In this document: one piece after another, positions 1 to 11,777 of the stretch
How positions within the stretch are numbered: position 1 is the first letter of the stretch
Layout of the letters: every line of letters starts with the position of its first letter
Assembly (NCBI GenBank): GCA_036897445.1
Contig: JAYMTL010000119.1
Coordinates: forward strand, 1-63,302
Direction of reading: 5' to 3'
Length of the DNA: 63,302 nucleotides
DNA from: Pelargonium tetragonum
Lineage: Eukaryota; Streptophyta; Magnoliopsida; Geraniales; Geraniaceae
The notes under the pieces: model-generated
Told to the model about the DNA's origin: nothing
The model's input: only the letters and a program-made list of their open reading frames with translations
The model's database searches: none
Translations under genes and position numbers: made by a program

Positions 1-1688
1 GTGCCGTTGAAAGGGTTTTAAGAAATTGATACAAGGTTCTTTTAGAACGAAGAGTTCCCTTTTTATTGTATTGGTAGTAGAAGGCCGATAAGATTAAGAT
101 ACAGAAGTCAGTTACAGGGCTTTTTTGTTTGTCTGTATTCTAGTTTTCTAAGGGAGTAGGGGGTCAACTCTTGAAATAGGGAGCTGTCTTTCCTAATCAT
201 TCTCATTATATAAGGACAAGTCTTCCTTTAGTTATAGGGCAAATAGGTAAGGGAGGATTTTAATATAAGCAAGATTCTAAGCGCCTCTTGTTTGTTTAGA
301 CAAAGTACAGGTTCTATCAACAGTGAGCACGGTGAAACTTCTCTTTAAAAGCTATCTAATAGAGTTTGACTATTTGTGGAACAAGCTCAAAAGGCCTAAA
401 GATTTTTAGCTTGTACAGGGTCTAGGTTCTAGGAAAGTTCTGGTTGCAACTTAAATAGGACAAATATGAGGTCTAGTCCGGAAAAGGTATGAAGGTGTCT
501 ATGGTAAGTTCTCTAAGCAAGTTCAAGTTATAGGGAATCCCGGCAAGAAGATAAATTGAAAGTTTTTGATATTAAGAAAAGGGGACTCCTTTATTAAAAA
601 GTGAGAGAATCAAAGTTGCTGCTAAATAAATTGAAAGAAGTAAAGGGGAGCTGCAGGTAAGGGCCCTTATAGGTATAAACTTCAGCGGGATTCTCTTTGA
701 TTTGTATTCTTTTCTCATTAGCTTTGAAGGGAATCCTTAGGGTAGGAGAGTTCTAAAAGTGTCTGATATCCCCGGCAGGTCTAGTGGAAAAAGTCTTTGT
801 TCTTTTCTCTAGAGTGTCTTTAGTCGAATCTAAAAGATTTTTTACTTCTCTTTTTCCCTTTTATTTAGAAAGTCATTCTGCAAACAGACAAAAGAAAATT
901 GATGTTAATTAGGTAACCCGGTTACTAGGTACCTAAACTAAAGATAACCGCTATTCTAAACTGGTTGGGGAGTCACTCGGGCGTTGTGTGGAATTGATCT
1001 GCAGCCTTCTTTACGTTTACGGGCTTTGACAGGAAAGTACTTTCGTTTAGGAATTGCTCTTTCAGTCTCTTTGCTTCTCGGTTTCTTATTGAGTGAAAGG
1101 TTTCCGAGTATCAAGTCTAAGTAGAAGTTTTGGCAAGTTAAGTGAGAAAGAGTTTCAGTATAGCTCTAAGAGGGGGTTTATGAGGGTTTAGAAGTTTTGG
1201 TATAAAAGAAAGAAGTTTCTATTAAGAGCAAGGTAATGTAATTAAGGAGGTTTTTAAGAAGGAGTTAGTGAGCTCCAAGCCTTAAGTTTGAAAGGTTGAA
1301 GAGTTCCCTTGTTTCGGGATTTTCTGCGTAGAGGGATTGGCTTAGCTAGATTTGAAAGGAATTTGACAACTACCCAAGGGTTTCTTTGTATTTAGAAAAG
1401 AGGGTCTCTGAAAGGGTTGAAAAGAGGAGTAAGAAGGCTCTGTCTGAAGTGGGGCTGCCAGAGTTATGAAAGTAAGATCTGTTTGCTATAGGAGACCCGG
1501 AATTGAATTCGTTGCTTTGTCTTTCCTGTCTTAGTCTTCTTGTACTTGTAACCTGTAGTTATGAAAGTTTCTTTCTTGTTATAGCTTCGAATGACTTGTC
1601 TTATTTATTAGTAAGTACAGTCTTTTTAAGTTGTTGGAGGGGTTAGCCTGAGGGTATTCTCTTCTCTACGAATATTAGAAGGAATCTA

Positions 1689-1785
1689 GGTTATTAAAAG
1701 AACCAGGTCCATGGATTTCCTTTCAAATCTAGCTTTTCTCGTCCCACTTCACTTACTGGGATTTCTAAACCGAGTCAATTTTAAT
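1689..1785 (+). repeat. Diverged dispersed repeat R3, copy a
   Basis: It begins AGGTTATTAAAAGAACCAGG and runs into a stretch reading CCACTTCACTTAC then TGGGATTT. The partner at 37041-37134 begins AGGTTATGGTAAAGGAACCTGG and carries CCACTTACACC followed by GTTGGGATTT at the matching distance. Gaps and substitutions are frequent, so the copies are old. No coding content is seen. Confidence 0.5.
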
Positions 1786-2552
1786 AGGGAGGGAAGATAT
1801 TATCTGCCAATCTCTATAAAAGAAAGTAAGCAGTTCTAATTGATACAAGAAAATAGGTGCTAAAGGGCTCTAAAAATGTAAAACGGGGGAAACCAAAACC
1901 TAAAAGGTAGCCCAACATCATAGCATATCAAAGTTCTAGCTATGGGTAGTCTAGTAAAATGGGTCTTATTGTAAGGAATCCAAATTCCCGAGAATTCCTC
2001 AGCTTTGACTGGAAAGGTTTTAAAGTAAGAAGTTTTCTGTAAAATAGATAGGGGTTTCCTAGTCTGAAAGGTGGTATTTTAAACCTTTTACTTTCTTAAT
2101 ATTCTAAGTTTTCTATTGGTTAGTATAGTTCAGAGGTAAGGATTTTTCTATAAGCAATTTCCAATTTAGTTAGTTTCAGAAGCAAAGGGTTAAATAAAGG
2201 TAAAGGTGGGTAAGATATCCGGTGCCCAGAAAACAAATTACAATTCTAGAGTCTATAAAAAGTAGCAAAGCCTTTATAGCAGGTGTTTCGAAGTCAAGTT
2301 TAGCCAGGTTCTCTAATCTAAAACCGGGATCGTTGTAAGATAAGTCTAGACTCGAATCAGTATATAGAATTCTTAGCAAAAGAAGGGCTCTCTAACGCAA
2401 ATGAGGTTATTAAAAGTACTCGGATAGCTGGGGATTCTTAATTTCGTTTGTACAGATGAATCAGGGCATTTCTAAAAGGGGGGGTCAAAAAAGTAGAGGG
2501 TTTCCTTTATTATCTTAGGGCTTCACCGGATAGGACTTATAGTTTGGGATAG

Positions 2553-2600
2553 CCCTTTCGCTCCACTTCACTTAAGTTGGGATGTCTTCCAATTGACCAG
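2553..2600 (+). repeat. Diverged dispersed repeat R3, copy b
   Basis: It carries CGCTCCACTTCACTTAAG, then TTGGGATGTCTTCCAATTGA. Copy c at 37100-37140 has GCTCCACTTACACCTTAATA, then GTTGGGATTTATTCCAATTGA. Only the 3' half of the longer R3 unit is recognisable here. Confidence 0.45.
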
Positions 2601-3539
2601 GTGAGTGCTGGTTTCTTAGCTTTTGAGAGTAAAGCCTTTCGATAAAGGGAGTTGTAGTTGGCACTATCTTATTTCATCCAGGGCCCCTTTTATTACCTTT
2701 CCACCGGGAAGTCTTGGGTTTCATTATAGGAGTTGTTCTTGTAGGCTTCCTTTACTTCTAGGTTTTCGGTTCTGGATATGTAGGAAATTTCGTAGTTTAG
2801 CTTGAGAGTAGGATGCCCCTGCATTATAAATTAGAAAAGAAGGGGTTTGTAGAATGTCTGAGGCGTCAAAGTATAGAGCTGGAGGTTAAAACAGGTAAAT
2901 TGGTTACCTAGGTTTCTAGGAAGTGGGATTGGAACCTCTTTTTTTAGCGTGACTGTCATTCCGGTGCAAAGTTATGAAATTGAAAAAGCTCAAGGGTAAA
3001 GAGAGCGCTGCTAAGACTGAAGAGTTCAGACGGAAGACTGGGTGTTGGCTTCTAAAGTCTATCTTAATATTCAGTTTAAGAGGTTAGGTCCAGATATGAA
3101 TAAGTCAGAGTTTGAATTAAATTAAGGAAAAAGGGGTGCTAGACTAGAGCAAAGTATTCTTGAGTTTTTCTTTTCTTATTCTTAAAGTCAGTATGCTCTT
3201 TAGGTTTTCCTCGTCCCTTTCCCGGGTTTCCTGTAATTGGTTGCCTGGCTGGAGAGGTTGAATAAGAAATTGGCAGGCTCGATTCTATTCTATACAGTAC
3301 AGTATAGTTTCTTCAATTCAAGTCAAGATTGGGGATAAGCCGAGTAAGTTGGGCTCTCAAGAGCATGTAGGGTTTGTATAAGATAGGTATGATATGAAGA
3401 AGGATATTCAAAGTCTGAAAGAAAGGGGTTCCAAGTACGTCAGTTTTAGGAGGCAAAACAAAGAATTTTATAGTAAAACGAGTTGGGTCAAAAGGGGAAA
3501 AAGCTTACTGGATAGGCTCACTTTTTTATAAGGTACGGA

Positions 3540-3910
3540 AATTGCCTTACAATTTCTCTTATCCTTAGTCTTTTTTGAACCTATTTTTTTAATAATTGAT
3601 AACTAATTCTAGAAATTGAAATGAAACTTTTCCGGGGATAAAATCAAGCCTGTGGGGTATAGACCAAAATCTTTGTTTCGGGTTAGACTTTTTCAGAGAA
3701 GTTCCTTATGTTTCAGTCTTTCTAGTAGAAGCACCGGGTTAACAAGTTTAGTATTAAGTAAGTCTAGCTCGTGAGTCCTCAATCATTCTCTGTAAATTTC
3801 AACTAGAAGGAGAGGTCGTTACGATGTTTTAGAAGGTAGCGCTCCCTTTGTGCAATGGAGATACCTGAAATTGGGCAGGTTAAAAGGTTTTGCGGATATC
3901 CTATCAGTTT
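3540..3910 (+). repeat. Diverged repeat R2, copy a
   Basis: It is collinear with 39345-39735 in the same orientation. The best block starts at AGCTCGTGAGTCCTC and ends at GAAGGAGAGGTCGTTAC; over these 57 columns I count 49 identities by hand. Flanking parts such as TTTCAGTCTTTCTAGTAGA and AAAGGTTTTGCGG are also shared, with indels between them. There is no open frame, and I do not recognise the sequence as a known gene, intron or plastid fragment. The conserved islands between poorly conserved spacers are uneven, which may be chance or old constraint. Confidence 0.7.
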
Positions 3911-4063
3911 CCAAGCGAGTCAGTTAGCTCGAGAAAGAATCACTTAGATAGAAGAAACTTGAAGTCAACCCATCCTTTCTTATACCATATACAAGTACTC
4001 CCTAAGCTCTTTTGTAGGTAGTAGAGTCAAAGACTGGTTGAGATGAGGAGTTACGTCATCAGT

Positions 4064-4085
4064 CAATTGAGGGCTTCGCACCTTT
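4064..4085 (+). repeat. 22-bp exact repeat shared with 37135-37156
   Basis: Twenty-two bases from CAATTGAGGG to GCACCTTT are identical to 37135-37156. In the right copy this segment follows directly on R3. Here it lies about 150 bp after R2, so the order of blocks has been rearranged between the two regions. Confidence 0.75.
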
Positions 4086-4088
4086 TCT

Positions 4089-4136
4089 ATGGGTAGAGCA
4101 CCATTCTAAGTAGAGTCCATTGGTTCAAAGGTGTGT
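4089..4136 (+). pseudogene. tRNA-like relic, perhaps trnM(CAU)
   Basis: The segment reads GGGTAGAGCACC, then GAGTCCATTGGTTCAAAGG. This resembles the D-arm (GGTTAGAG) and the variable loop plus T-arm (GAGTCATTGGTTCAAATCC) of plastid-type trnM found in many plant mitochondria. The anticodon arm between them is shortened and unrecognisable, and I cannot find a matching acceptor stem. If real it is a dead gene. A T-loop seed such as GGTTCAA is expected several times by chance in this window, so the call rests on the longer GAGTC-ATTGGTTCAAA match. Confidence 0.3.
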
Positions 4137-4179
4137 CCTTTTCTGTAGAGGTTTGGCTACCCTCTCTTCGAAATAGATT

Positions 4180-4310
4180 CTATATTCTTCTTGTCTTGTA
4201 CTTGCTGCCCTTTTGTACTCTCCTTTTTCTTTATTGACTTACCTTGTTTTCATTGGTTTTAGATTCTTCTTTTTATTAGGCTTAGTAGGCAAGGAAGAGA
4301 AAATAGTGAA
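4180..4310 (-). repeat. R1 lysine-rich repeat, fragment
   Basis: Read on the minus strand, a short open stretch gives TKPNKKKNLKPMKTR and then stops. A second short frame gives ESTKGQQVQDKK. The PN-x-KK motif is shared with R1 copies at 4.9, 31.5 and 34.9 kb. The minus-strand sequence continues into GGTAAGT (4237-4243), which also borders the lysine-rich part at 30.9 and 43.9 kb. It is too short to place within the unit. Confidence 0.4.
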
Positions 4311-4886
4311 GATTTTCCTTCCTATCAACCCAACGAATTTGACCCCTAAAGGGTGTACCTTAGGCAACTACCCTAGATAGAAAAGTACCCTTAAGAGAAT
4401 TATAGACAATACTGACTTCTTTTAGAGACTCCTTTCTTTAATAAATATAGAGAAGGTGTGCCTAATGTATAGCTTTTTTTAGATTGCCTATACCTTTTAA
4501 GAAGCTCCTACTAAAAAAATCCCTATTCTTTTCTTCTTTATAACCCTCGGGGATTTTTCTTTCCTTGCTGCTTGGTTTACTTAATTGCCTCCCAGAAACC
4601 GGACTCCCTTTTAGTCGATCTTAACCACTCTATAGGCTAAACCCCCCTCCTGAATTTCCTCGACAACCCTTATTAATAAAGAAAAAGCTTGTTCTGAATA
4701 TTGACTAGAGCTCTTCTTTTTAATCCCGGAATGCGCAAACATAGATATAGACTTTTCCAAAACTAGAAAGCCTCTGTCCTCTTTAATGAAAAAAACATAG
4801 CCCAAGAGGAAGACACCTTAGAATTAGAGACTGTCCTAAACTGTCTAGTACTAACTCTTAAACTTCTATAGACTAATAACTCATAC

Positions 4887-4906
4887 TATACTTATATATA
4901 AGTATA
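4887..4906. repeat. 20-bp perfect palindrome
   Basis: TATACTTATATATAAGTATA equals its own reverse complement over 20 bases. It lies immediately before the lysine-rich frame that opens at 4902. It could extrude as a cruciform, or it may simply be an AT-rich low-complexity sequence. Confidence 0.85.
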
Positions 4907-5072
4907 TAAGAATAAGATAAAAGCTACAGGGAATACCAAACCTCATAAGACAAAGAAGAGTACAAGTTTAGCTTTCAAAAAGAAAGATCTAGCTAGAGCT
5001 CCTAATTCTAATAAGAAAGTTACCGGTAAAAGTCTAGCTACAAAGATACAGATACGGAGTCAGAAGCTTTGA
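4902..5072 (+). other. R1 copy: 56-codon Lys-rich open frame
   Basis: The frame is open from a TAA at 4899 to a TGA at 5070-5072 and has no ATG. Its 56 codons include 15 lysines (27%), with Thr, Ser and Ala making up much of the rest. Residues 8-16 are ATGNTKPHK and residues 34-39 are PNSNKK. The minus-strand frame at 34857-35054 has ATGTVIITHK and later PNQKK in the same order, with KST between them in both. The two loci lie on opposite strands 30 kb apart, so shared base composition alone is a weak explanation. There are no membrane segments and no recognised domain. Most likely it is a decayed fragment of a repeated basic peptide. Confidence 0.4.
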
Positions 5073-5079
5073 CAAGAAA

Positions 5080-8000
5080 AGGGGGCGCTGGTAAACTTCT
5101 CTTTTTAAAGTATAAAGCTTAATAAATAAGTAGTAGAAATATCCATTTTCCTTTTTTGTGTGAAGAAGGGTTCAAAAAGATTAAGGGCATAACATCCGGG
5201 TGTTATAAAACAGATTCCAAATTAAGGTTACGGCGAATCGGAATCTTGGGTTTCTATATTCTAGGAGATCCGCAGGGTTTTGGAAGAGTGAAAGTGTTGG
5301 CCCAGGAATAGACGCAAGTCAACAAAATAAGAAGCGGTATGATAGGATTAGAGCCCGTGTCTTCTACTTCTAGTGTTGTGTTACTTTGATTCAGGATTTT
5401 TTATAGATAAGGTTCAGGAACCTGTTTCCAGTAATGAATTTAATACAAGAAAGTGAGAGCTTCTCTTGTTGGTCTCGGAGCGTGCTAAGATTTGGTAGCA
5501 AAAGTAGAGTTTCTGGCTAGTCAAAAAGGAAAGAAGGGATACAAAAAGTAGGTTCTTGTCAGTACGAAGGAGGTCTCTAGGAGATCGGGTCGGGTAAGAA
5601 GTTGGTTTTTTTAAAGGGAAGAGGTTAGCTGGCGGGATTGCTGTTTCCAGGTTGACAGAATTCCAGATACTAAAAAGAAAGTAATTGAAAGTGAAAGTTT
5701 TTCTTTTGTCAGGTACTCCTTATATTAGGACTTGAAAGGTTAGCCGCTTAGCTACAAATAGGAGATGAATTCCCTAGATTTTCGGGTTAGGTTGATAAGT
5801 CACTTAGGTTTTTGAGAAATTCGGTTATAATGAATAATTATAGTATATAGCTATAGTCATTTTAGGTAAAATCTAACTGATTGAGAGGCTCTTGTTAGGG
5901 TTTCTCAAGTCAAGAAAAGGACTCGCTCTAACTAAAAAGGATAGTAGTAAAGGCTGTGAAACAGGTTACATTAATTGGCGATAGTTGACCTTTTGGATAG
6001 TGGTTTTGGCGTTGTTTACTTGAGTCCCTAATCCTCTTTCTTAGCTATAGAAATTGAGTTAGGAGTTTTCTATTCTATTTCTTTTTAGGTTTTATACTAT
6101 AGGTTTTTCTAGGTTCCCGATTCTATAAAAAGAAATTGAGTAGAGTAAGGGGGCCTCCTATCGGCTTGCTCTAATAGTTTTTTACACAGATATATCCTCT
6201 TTAACTAGTGGGTTAAGTTTAGAGAGTTCAGTGGTTTGGGATGGGCGCTAGGCAGGTGTAGAATTTCTCGATACTAACTCTAAAGCAGGGTCTGTCAAAT
6301 TAGAAAGACTTTGTGATAGGGGGAACGCGCTGTAAATGTATAGAATTGACAAACTTGCTCGCATCTTTTTGTACGAAAGAGTTTACTTCAGCATTTAGGG
6401 TTGGAGTGTAATAGCATTTCATTAAAGGTAGAGATTTTTGGGGAGTCTATCTTTCTTTTCTTAATGGATAAGGGGTTTTTCTATTTCTAGTTCACTGAAT
6501 AGGATTTATAAACCGGTTCGCAAAGAGTTAAACTATTCTATTCTATAAAGCAAGTAAATCAAAAGAAACCTAGTAAAGTAAAAGAGGCGCTAAAGCTAAA
6601 TAGGTAGGGACCTAACTGAGTATCGAAACGTGGGAAAAGGAGACTCTAGGTATAAAAAGTAGGCTTGTTTGAATGAATCTGGATTCCTGTTTTCTTTTTT
6701 TACTGGAAAGTCTTTCATTCTTTTTAGTCTCGAAGATTTAAGTTTTAGTTAAATTTAGGTCAGGTATAAAAGAGTTGTGTGTTCCTTCTTTTCTCTTTTT
6801 TCTAGAGTTCCTAAAGACATTTAAGTAGTCTTAAACTAAAGTGAAAGCTTTCAAAAGGTTAAGTTTATACTATTTCAAATGAATTAAGTCTAGTTACTTT
6901 TAGAGCTTTATAACTGGAGTAACGAGTGCTTACTATGTACAGTACAGGAGAGCCCTTACAATTAAAGTAAAGTTGATACACAAAGGAAGAAACTGAGTAG
7001 GAGTCCTACAAATTTAGTCAAGCATTGCTTACATGTTGTACTAACTTTTGATTGGGCTTAGACTATAACTACAAATTCTTTGACTTCTTCAGTAAAAAGT
7101 TGTAGCTGATGCAGGCCCTTCTATCTGAGAACGCTCTCCTTAAAGTCTTTGTTAGTACAATCTGGTAGTTCGCGCTTTTTTATACACCCCTTTTTATTTG
7201 CTAACTAAATTAAGTTTAAAACTCTCTGATGGAGCTTCTCAATAGGATTATCTAGTAATCACTAAAAAAAGATATTCCTGATAGGAGAATAACTGCAAAA
7301 GCAGGCCCGTACTGAGTATACCCCGCCGTAAATATAGCTATCCTTTTTAGAGTAACAATTTCCATTTTTGGGGTACAAGCTTTTTTAAGAAACCTTGCTA
7401 AGAAGTTTTGACAATTCTTTTTAGTTAGGCGGGATCCCCCCATTTAGAGGAAAAGCTCCTTGTAAATTAAGAAGATTTTTCGATCTAAAGGTCTAAATAT
7501 TGTTTATAAAATTCCTTTTTGGACTTGCGACCAAATCCTATTTTTTTAGTCAAACTAAATCTCAAAGCCCTTAACGAAAATTTATGGAGCTACATCTACA
7601 ATAATTTTTTCTTTTTCCTGTAAGTGTCTCCTTTTTTCATTTTCATATGCTTTCATACTTTATACTTCAAAAGTCTCAAAAGCTTTGGCCTAGTTAAGCT
7701 TTATTTTGCTAAAATATCTCAAGTTAGAATCTTGCTTTCTCCAGCCAAAAAGTAGTATAATATCCCATAATAAAAAACCTAAGAAGAGCGCGTTCTCTTG
7801 GGCTAACTATCTATGTAGTGGGATTCCCTACTTAACGGGAAACCCTGGAAAGCAGAATAAACTTTTCAATCTAAGTATCTGGTTGGGTAAGATAGAGAGA
7901 CACACAATAACCATGAAAGGTTTCCCCTAGCTGCCTTTTATGTTAGATAGAAGCAAACCTTTATTGCAAGAGTGCCGGGTTCTGCAAAAGAGAAGAAACT

Positions 8001-9130
8001 TTATCTTAGATAAAGGCCTAAAGAGTGGAGTGCTATTTATAAGCATAACTCATAGAAAGGATATATATAAAGAAGTAAACTGCAGAACTAGTTATCAACT
8101 CTAGGTACTCTATTAACGGTTACAAAATTTCTCTAGCTGAGGTTCAGGGTATGTCACTCCTCTTAATGACTTAAACTGTTCTGGCTGGGTTGTCCTTGTT
8201 GATATAATAGATATTCCATTGGGCTATTAATCCAGGTTGAAACTTTGCGATTTCCTGTTAAAATTTTATTGAAGTCTAGCTTAGAAAAGAAAAGGTTATT
8301 CCCAGGTATTGTCTAATTTAAGTGGGGATTCCCTATTCTGAAAAGGAAGGTCATATAAGAAAAGTTTTGATTACATTCAGAGTTTGTGATATCAGGTGCT
8401 ATGAAGTAGTTTCATACTTTTAGGAAAATCCTTGCTTTGAATTACTTCACTTTAAGGTTGATACCTATTTTGCATCTTAACCTTTATGCAATATATTTTG
8501 AGTTCCTGCACAGAGTACCCCCTGCAATTAACTTGAATTTCAAAACTCGTTATTATTTAATTAACTAGGGGGACACTTAACTTTAAATAAGATCACAGGT
8601 TGAATCCTTAAATATACTGACACATGCTTTTGTAACATCTAAATTGGTAAACACTCCATAATAAATTTAGAACAATGTTACGGTAATAAGTCCAGAAGTA
8701 CCCTTTTCTATTTACGCCCTAATTTTAGAGAGCTTTTTTAATTTACAGCACGCAAGGCATATAGGACTGCGATTTTTATAACTAAAAATAAGTAAGAAAA
8801 GGATTTCCTTGAAAAAGCAGCCTGAGTTTATCCGAACCGGGATTTACCCGGAGGCTTGACGTAGCTAAAGAAACTTTAGGAATAGAAAGCAACCCCAGGC
8901 ATGCAGAAGATCTTTCCAAATAGAAAGTTGAAAAAGGATCGCTGTGTTAAATCAGAGCCTTCTGCTGAAGAATTCTAGTTACTCTAAAAGGCAGTACAAA
9001 AGAGAAATTTCTTATGCAGGAGTAGCTAGAACCTAGAACTCTCTTTGTTATCTGATAAAAGAACGCACGAGAATTTGAGATAGTAAGGAGCTGTAGAGAG
9101 AAACCCCTTAGAAGAGTTGTTTCACAAAGT
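5080..9130. other. No recognisable gene
   Basis: The frames here (for example 7252-7443 minus and 7706-7930 plus, 63-74 codons) are short. Neither resembles a known protein. I see no tRNA fold, intron domain or repeat of note apart from one hairpin. Confidence 0.5.
8837..8851. repeat. Small GC-stem hairpin
   Basis: CCGGG and CCCGG pair perfectly around the loop ATTTA. The stem is all G-C in an AT-rich setting. No U-tract follows, so it does not look like an intrinsic terminator. Confidence 0.6.
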
Positions 9131-9134
9131 CTAA

Positions 9135-9416
9135 TTTGAATTTAGTTTGGAAGTTTTGGCTTCAAGGGATAGTCTTTCTTTTTTTACGACTCCCGTCCCA
9201 GGAGAGCTCTTTTGTGGTAGGGGTATCCGCCCCAATGACAGGGAGTTGCGCCAGGATCATGATCAAGAGTTTGATCTATATACTTTGACTAGAAAGGGGA
9301 CTGAAAGACTTGTGCGGGATTCCTTACTAGAGATTTATCCGCGTATTACCATCCGCTCGAATTATCTTGTATTTAGAGCTACTGCTATCCGGAAAGCGAT
9401 TGCATTTTTATAATCC
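9135..9416 (+). other. GC-rich open island, possible gene fragment
   Basis: Bases 9181-9360 hold 86 G+C of 180 (48%) by hand count, well above the surroundings. One frame is open from just after a TAA at 9132 to a TAA at 9411-9413, giving about 92 codons. It contains no ATG; the first usable alternative start is TTG at 9147. The peptide is charged and includes GIRPNDRELRQDHDQEFD near residue 26, then TLTRKGTERLVRDSLLEIYP, and it ends IRKAIAFL. I do not recognise it. Bases around 9258-9281 (CATGATCAAGAGTTTGATC) also resemble the 5' end of small-subunit rRNA (AAGAGTTTGATC), but the conserved bases that should follow are absent. It may be an exon piece, a transferred fragment, or chance. Confidence 0.25.
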
Positions 9417-11668
9417 CGAGTGTACCAAGTGCTAGCTCTTTTTGAAGTTTATTATGCACTATGTTTAGGATTACTATCCTTACCTACTGCAGCCTTAAGA
9501 AATCGGAAAAATCAAAAGAAAACTTAAATAAAAGGGACTTATAGGGTTAACTACAGGATCTTGACAAAAAAACATGAGGTTTTTCGCTATACGTTGGGTT
9601 GATAAGAATTCCTTTCTCTATTCTATAAATAGGAACGGCGAGGGCATACACTGGTATCTTCCTATGGGGCCCAAACAGAAGAAAATAGAAGTAAAAGACT
9701 TTGACTGCCTAAATTTTCTTTCAACTAAGTGGTTTCCCCTGCTTTAAGCTAGTCCAAACAGATAAAGAAATTTTAGATTTGAATTATACCTAAATTCATG
9801 TGCATTAGAACTAAAAAAAAAGACCCCGCTCTTAATAACTTTACAGAGATTTTTTAGTTTTTAGTACAAGCAATGAAATTATCTTACTATACCACCGTAA
9901 AAACGTGGTTAAATTGGAATAGGGGAAAGTATATTAGATAGTTTAAAGGATAGTAAGTACTAATTGTTAGTGTTAGAAGGTGTCTTCCTCATTATACTTT
10001 TTTATGATTGGTAATGAGGGTGGAGCCTTTTAGAGACTTGAGAGTGTACTTGTTACCGACTTACCTTTTTTTTTATCAAAAGTCTTATTTCAGGTTGAGA
10101 GTGGCCTATACTAAGAATTTTATACCCTTGGAAATCACTTACAAATCATTTTTTTTTTCATTTCGTCAATCAAAATACATGAAATGAATGTTAACCTCTT
10201 TCAGTCCATATAAAAACCAGGGAATCCTAGGGTATCCGTTATTACTGGACATATTATACAAGTAAGACTGAACTGAAACAAGAAGGATCCTATCAATTTT
10301 GAATTATACTAATGTCTGTCTTTTTGGATTTCATTTGTTTCTTTTTTGGTTCCCGGGTTTATAGAAAAAACTGACCTTTTCTTCCTCATAAATTTTTATT
10401 ATTGAGAGCTATACCTTCTTGGCAGTAGGAGTCTTAACATAGGAGGTTTTGGATATACCTTTCTTATTGTAGGGGCTATAAGGCCTTGTATATTCCCTGT
10501 CTTAGTGTCTCCTTCTTGGGAGTATAGGAGTTTTTAGTATTATATCTTTTTTATATTTATTAGCTGGAAAAAGTCAGAATTGTTGAAAGGTAAGTGTCTT
10601 ACTTGTTCATTAATAGTTATAGTAGATAGAGTCAAGGTTAGGAGAAAATCTTGGTGAATATTGCCAAAAGAAAGGCTCCTGTATGAAGTGTAAAAAGAAA
10701 GATTAAGGCCTAAGGGCCCTCTATAACATAACTGGGTCGAGGTCTTGTTGCTTTAAAGGCTTTTGTTGTAGGAATTTGGTTGTACTTTTACAGAATACAG
10801 TTAGGAAGAGCAAGGTTTTTTAGATATTAGCCTTTTGAATAGTTTGATAGATAGGAGATAAGTAGAGAATGAACTATAAGAAATGAATAAAGTATAGTTG
10901 ATTAGTAGGCTCTAGGAATACTCATTTGTGTAGCTCTGTATGTAATGGTAAACACTAGCTTTAGACAATTCTGAATCTTTTTTTATAACACGCACTCAAC
11001 AGCCTATTAACCCCCTTTTTGTTTTTGATATGAGATTTGGTTGGAAGGAAGCCTTTCAGTTTACCGTATTCAATAATATAGAGGAATCTTACTATAGTTT
11101 TCGCGATTAAGTTAAGTAGATGAAGTCTAAGTAATTCTAATTCATTCGCCCTAGGCTAGTGAAGGAAATTGAAGATTTAGTGGATTTTCCGGTTTATAAC
11201 CCGATCTGCTTACAAAAAGAGAGCTCGCTGGGTCCTATTCTACGGACTCTTAATTAATGAAGTATATTGTAAACAAAGGTAAAGGGTTCAGTACCGAAGC
11301 AATTACACTTCTTTCTCAGGAAAGACTAGTTTCACCATAAAGATATTTATACACGGGTTACCTTTTGTTTGACTCGTTCTTTCACGGCATCCTTAATAAA
11401 TATCTTCATCATTATACAGAATATCAACATCTTTTTAGTGAAGTCTCAAAGAGCATTTCTTCTTGAATTGCGCATTTTGCTTCTTTCACCAAGTCCCCAA
11501 GATCTAATAGGTATTCCGAAAGAAAGACAGTGTCTACCTTAGAGGTTTATACTAAAAGGAGGTACAAAGTACATTGGATAAGGGATAACCTTGAGTAAAC
11601 CCCTCAGACTAAGGCGTAATTAGTTGCCAAACTTGAATATAATACTCTAACAAAAAAGAGAAAAATAG

Positions 11669-11777
11669 AAGGTGTATAGTATACCCTAAGTTCGTAGATA
11701 TTTCAAATAAAATAAGAAGAAGCCTTAAACTCACTAAATTAGAAAAAGATATTAACAAGGTGTATAGTATACCCTAA
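11669..11777 (+). repeat. 21-bp direct repeat at 88-bp spacing
   Basis: AAGGTGTATAGTATACCCTA plus one further A occurs at 11669-11689 and again at 11757-11777. GTAGATAT follows both copies at slightly different distances. The repeat is nearly palindromic (GGTGTA/TATACC). It could be what remains of a tandem duplication or the flanks of a short insertion. Confidence 0.8.

Larger units (their letters stand above)
1..3540. other. Gene-free, G-rich/C-poor stretch
   Basis: No open frame of note and no RNA gene is visible. The top strand is strongly biased to G over C: in bases 1141-1200 I count 21 G and 3 C. Similar skew recurs at 37-40 kb and 61.6-63.3 kb, the intervals that share diverged repeats with this one. 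Two copies of short repeat R3 lie inside. The phrase AAGGTAATGTAATTAA near 1212-1228 recurs closely near 40104 and 44325. I see nothing else. Confidence 0.6.

Noticed and set aside
9258-9290. Fragment of small-subunit rRNA 5' end (AAGAGTTTGATC)
   Set aside because: Only about 20 bases agree and the nearly invariant sequence that should follow is missing. Mentioned only within the GC-rich island.
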